A stretch of DNA of 16,375 nt from Thiolapillus brandeum (GTDB taxonomy: Bacteria; Pseudomonadota; Gammaproteobacteria; Chromatiales; Chromatiaceae), in assembly GCA_011051425.1 (NCBI GenBank), contig DRLF01000024.1:1-16375 (forward strand). Direction: 5' to 3'. The translations under genes and the position numbers were made by a program. Every line of letters begins with the position of its first letter. Position 1 is the first letter of the stretch. Of the stretch, positions 14,642 to 16,375 are shown in pieces. Under the pieces are notes generated by a model. That model saw only the letters and a list, made by a program, of their open reading frames with translations, ran no database searches and was not told the origin of the DNA.

Positions 14642-16375
14642 AAGGTTTCCGGATTACTGCATTCTGGCAGGCGCTGATCGCCGCGGTACTGGCCTATCTG
14701 GTTTTCGACAACGCTTTCCCGCCGGTGCTGCCCAAGACCCTGATGATCCAGTACATGATCATCACCATCATCGGTATTCTGCTGTATTTCGCATTCGATG
14801 ACAGGAAATGGGAAGAGTTCAAAGCCCCTATCCTGTCCACCCTGAGAGATGACAACAAGGCACCGCTGCGCTGGTTTTTCCTTATCGCCATTCCCCTGCT
14901 GGCAGCCTGGGTGGTCTATGGTGCGGTGAAGCCGTCTTACGAGGCACCAGTGGAATTGCGCCAGGTGCATCCCGCACCACCGGCCAGTCTCAAGGTGTAC
15001 AACAAGACCTTTGATCTGGCGACTCTTGAAAACCCGGTTCGCAACGACATCCTGGAGACGCTGGCGAAAGACAGGGACGCCGGGTGGAGCAAGTACAGGG
15101 AATCTGTGGCTGCAGGCCGTGACATCTATTATCAGAACTGCTTCTATTGCCACGGCGATCTGCTGGATGGCAAAGGGCACTATGCCCATGGCTTCAGTCC
15201 GCAGCCGATCAATTTTCAGGATCCCACAATCATTCCCCAGTTGCAGGAAGCTTTCCTGTTCTGGCGTATCACCACCGGTGGTCCTGGCCTGCCCGTGGAA
15301 GGCACTCCCTGGAATTCGGCCATGCCTGTCTGGCATGAGATGCTGGCGGAAAACGATGTCTGGAACGTGATCAATTTCATCTTCGATTACAACGGGCAGG
15401 TGCCCCGGATCTGGGATCCAGAAGTATCCAAAACCGTTTCGGGCATGAAGGACGAGGTGCTGGCACGCCGCAAGAACATCATGGGCAGGGATCTGTACAG
15501 GTTCCGCTGTGAAGTCTGTCATGGTGAGCAGGGGGCGGGTGACGGTGTGGCGGCGGATTTCATGTATCCGCGGCCCAGGGATTTCAGTCTGGCCCTGTTC
15601 AAGTACAAGACTTCTCCCGGCACGGAATTGCCACGGGATGAGGATCTGTTCAATACCATAAAACTGGGGCTGCCCGGAACCGCCATGCCCGGCTGGGGGC
15701 TGCAGGGGCGCGCCCTGCTGACCGATGAACAGATTCGTAGCCTGATACCTGTGATCAAGGGGTTTGATATCACCCAGGCCTGGCCGCCGGAGGATGCTGA
15801 TGAAGATGCTTTCGATGATGACGGTTTCTATACCAAAACGGATTTCCGTGTCATCAAGGATGTGGAGCCACTGAACGGGCAGATCGCCTATTCCGAAGAA
15901 TCCATCGAAAAGGGCAAGGCGGCTTTCCGTAAATCCTGCTCCGAGTGTCATGGTATGGATGGCCGGGGAAATATCCGCTCGGGCAAGAAACTGGAGGACG
16001 ACTGGGGCAATCGCATCTGGCCGCGGGACCTGACCAAACCCTGGACCTGGCGTGCCACTCAATCTCTGGATACCACCGAGAAAGAGCGCGATGAAACCGT
16101 CAAGGCCATCTACACCCGTCTGTCCATCGGCATTCCAGGTACGCCCATGCCTGCCCACCGGGCAGTGGAAGAGGGCAACCAGGATCCTGTGAGCCTGGAA
16201 GATCGCTGGCATATTGCCAATTATGTCTACAGCCTGCGGGAAACCACCGTGCAACCCCAGGATGGACCGGTGGTCAGCAGCAGGAAACTGGAAGCCGAAC
16301 TGCCGGCAAGTGTGGATGACGAGCGCTGGAAAGAGGCGCCGGCGGTAACGTTGCACCTGGTGCCCAATGTCATCA
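14638..16375 (+). CDS. Membrane-anchored triheme cytochrome c with a C-terminal EB_dh-like domain (partial, right edge)
   Basis: The ATG overlaps the diheme cytochrome stop (ATGA at 14638-14641); AGAAAGG lies just before. 579 codons are visible and the frame is open at the edge. Three hydrophobic helices lie at about residues 9-23, 36-53 and 78-97. Then come three class I cytochrome c domains with CFYCH (168-172), CEVCH (291-295) and CSECH (434-438), each followed by a candidate Met in an AMP-, AMPGW- or PMPAH-type motif. From about residue 557 the pattern DDERWKEAPAVTLHL resembles the start of the ethylbenzene dehydrogenase gamma-like heme b domain, also found in nitrite oxidoreductase gamma subunits. 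If that is right, the complete protein carries heme b as well. It probably forms a periplasmic electron relay with the diheme cytochrome. Confidence 0.87.
   Translation, partial: MKGFRITAFWQALIAAVLAYLVFDNAFPPVLPKTLMIQYMIITIIGILLYFAFDDRKWEEFKAPILSTLRDDNKAPLRWFFLIAIPLLAAWVVYGAVKPSYEAPVELRQVHPAPPASLKVYNKTFDLATLENPVRNDILETLAKDRDAGWSKYRESVAAGRDIYYQNCFYCHGDLLDGKGHYAHGFSPQPINFQDPTIIPQLQEAFLFWRITTGGPGLPVEGTPWNSAMPVWHEMLAENDVWNVINFIFDYNGQVPRIWDPEVSKTVSGMKDEVLARRKNIMGRDLYRFRCEVCHGEQGAGDGVAADFMYPRPRDFSLALFKYKTSPGTELPRDEDLFNTIKLGLPGTAMPGWGLQGRALLTDEQIRSLIPVIKGFDITQAWPPEDADEDAFDDDGFYTKTDFRVIKDVEPLNGQIAYSEESIEKGKAAFRKSCSECHGMDGRGNIRSGKKLEDDWGNRIWPRDLTKPWTWRATQSLDTTEKERDETVKAIYTRLSIGIPGTPMPAHRAVEEGNQDPVSLEDRWHIANYVYSLRETTVQPQDGPVVSSRKLEAELPASVDDERWKEAPAVTLHLVPNVI

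Noticed and set aside
14428..16356. Minus-strand frame of 642 codons
   Set aside because: It is antisense to the triheme cytochrome with three CXXCH motifs; no independent evidence for coding.

Overview
The window is moderately G+C-rich, densely packed and bacterial. It looks like a pseudomonadotal, probably gammaproteobacterial, chromosome segment from an organism with a large c-type cytochrome and respiratory repertoire. That placement is inferred from gene style (two sigma-54-type promoters, a HemY-type protoporphyrinogen oxidase, a Cache/PAS sensor, membrane-anchored multiheme cytochromes); no taxonomic marker gene is present. No tRNA, rRNA, CRISPR array, transposase or attachment site was seen.

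Two divergent gene sets flank a 478-bp intergenic region (11114-11591). The leftward (minus-strand) set reads, in transcription order: a 799-aa HEAT-repeat protein; a secreted cupredoxin-like protein; a 38-aa membrane peptide; a strong hairpin; a 738-aa protein with two universal-stress (UspA) domains and five PCP_red domains; a NirJ-like radical SAM/SPASM protein with about four more PCP_red domains; a protoporphyrinogen oxidase; a 110-aa single-TM protein; and a Cache-PAS-PAS sensor cut by the left edge. The last five overlap or are separated by only 2-4 bases, so they are probably translationally coupled.

The rightward (plus-strand) set reads: two 50-aa single-TM peptides; a 632-aa cytochrome bd subunit I-like (CydA-like) protein that lacks the quinol loop; a membrane-anchored diheme cytochrome c; and a membrane-anchored triheme cytochrome c whose C-terminus, at the right edge, starts what looks like an ethylbenzene-dehydrogenase-type heme b domain. 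The three large genes overlap by 4 bases (ATGA junctions) or sit 2 bases apart.

The proposed reading is a single system. The rightward genes encode an unusual cytochrome c-linked bd-like membrane complex. The leftward genes encode tetrapyrrole chemistry (radical SAM heme enzyme and protoporphyrinogen oxidase), tetrapyrrole-associated PCP_red domains, a periplasmic copper protein and a HEAT scaffold that may build or service its cofactor. Divergent sigma-54-like promoters with a dyad-rich block between them suggest that one enhancer-binding regulator could switch both arms. Gene boundaries and most domain calls are well supported by the sequence; the functional link between the two arms is inference.
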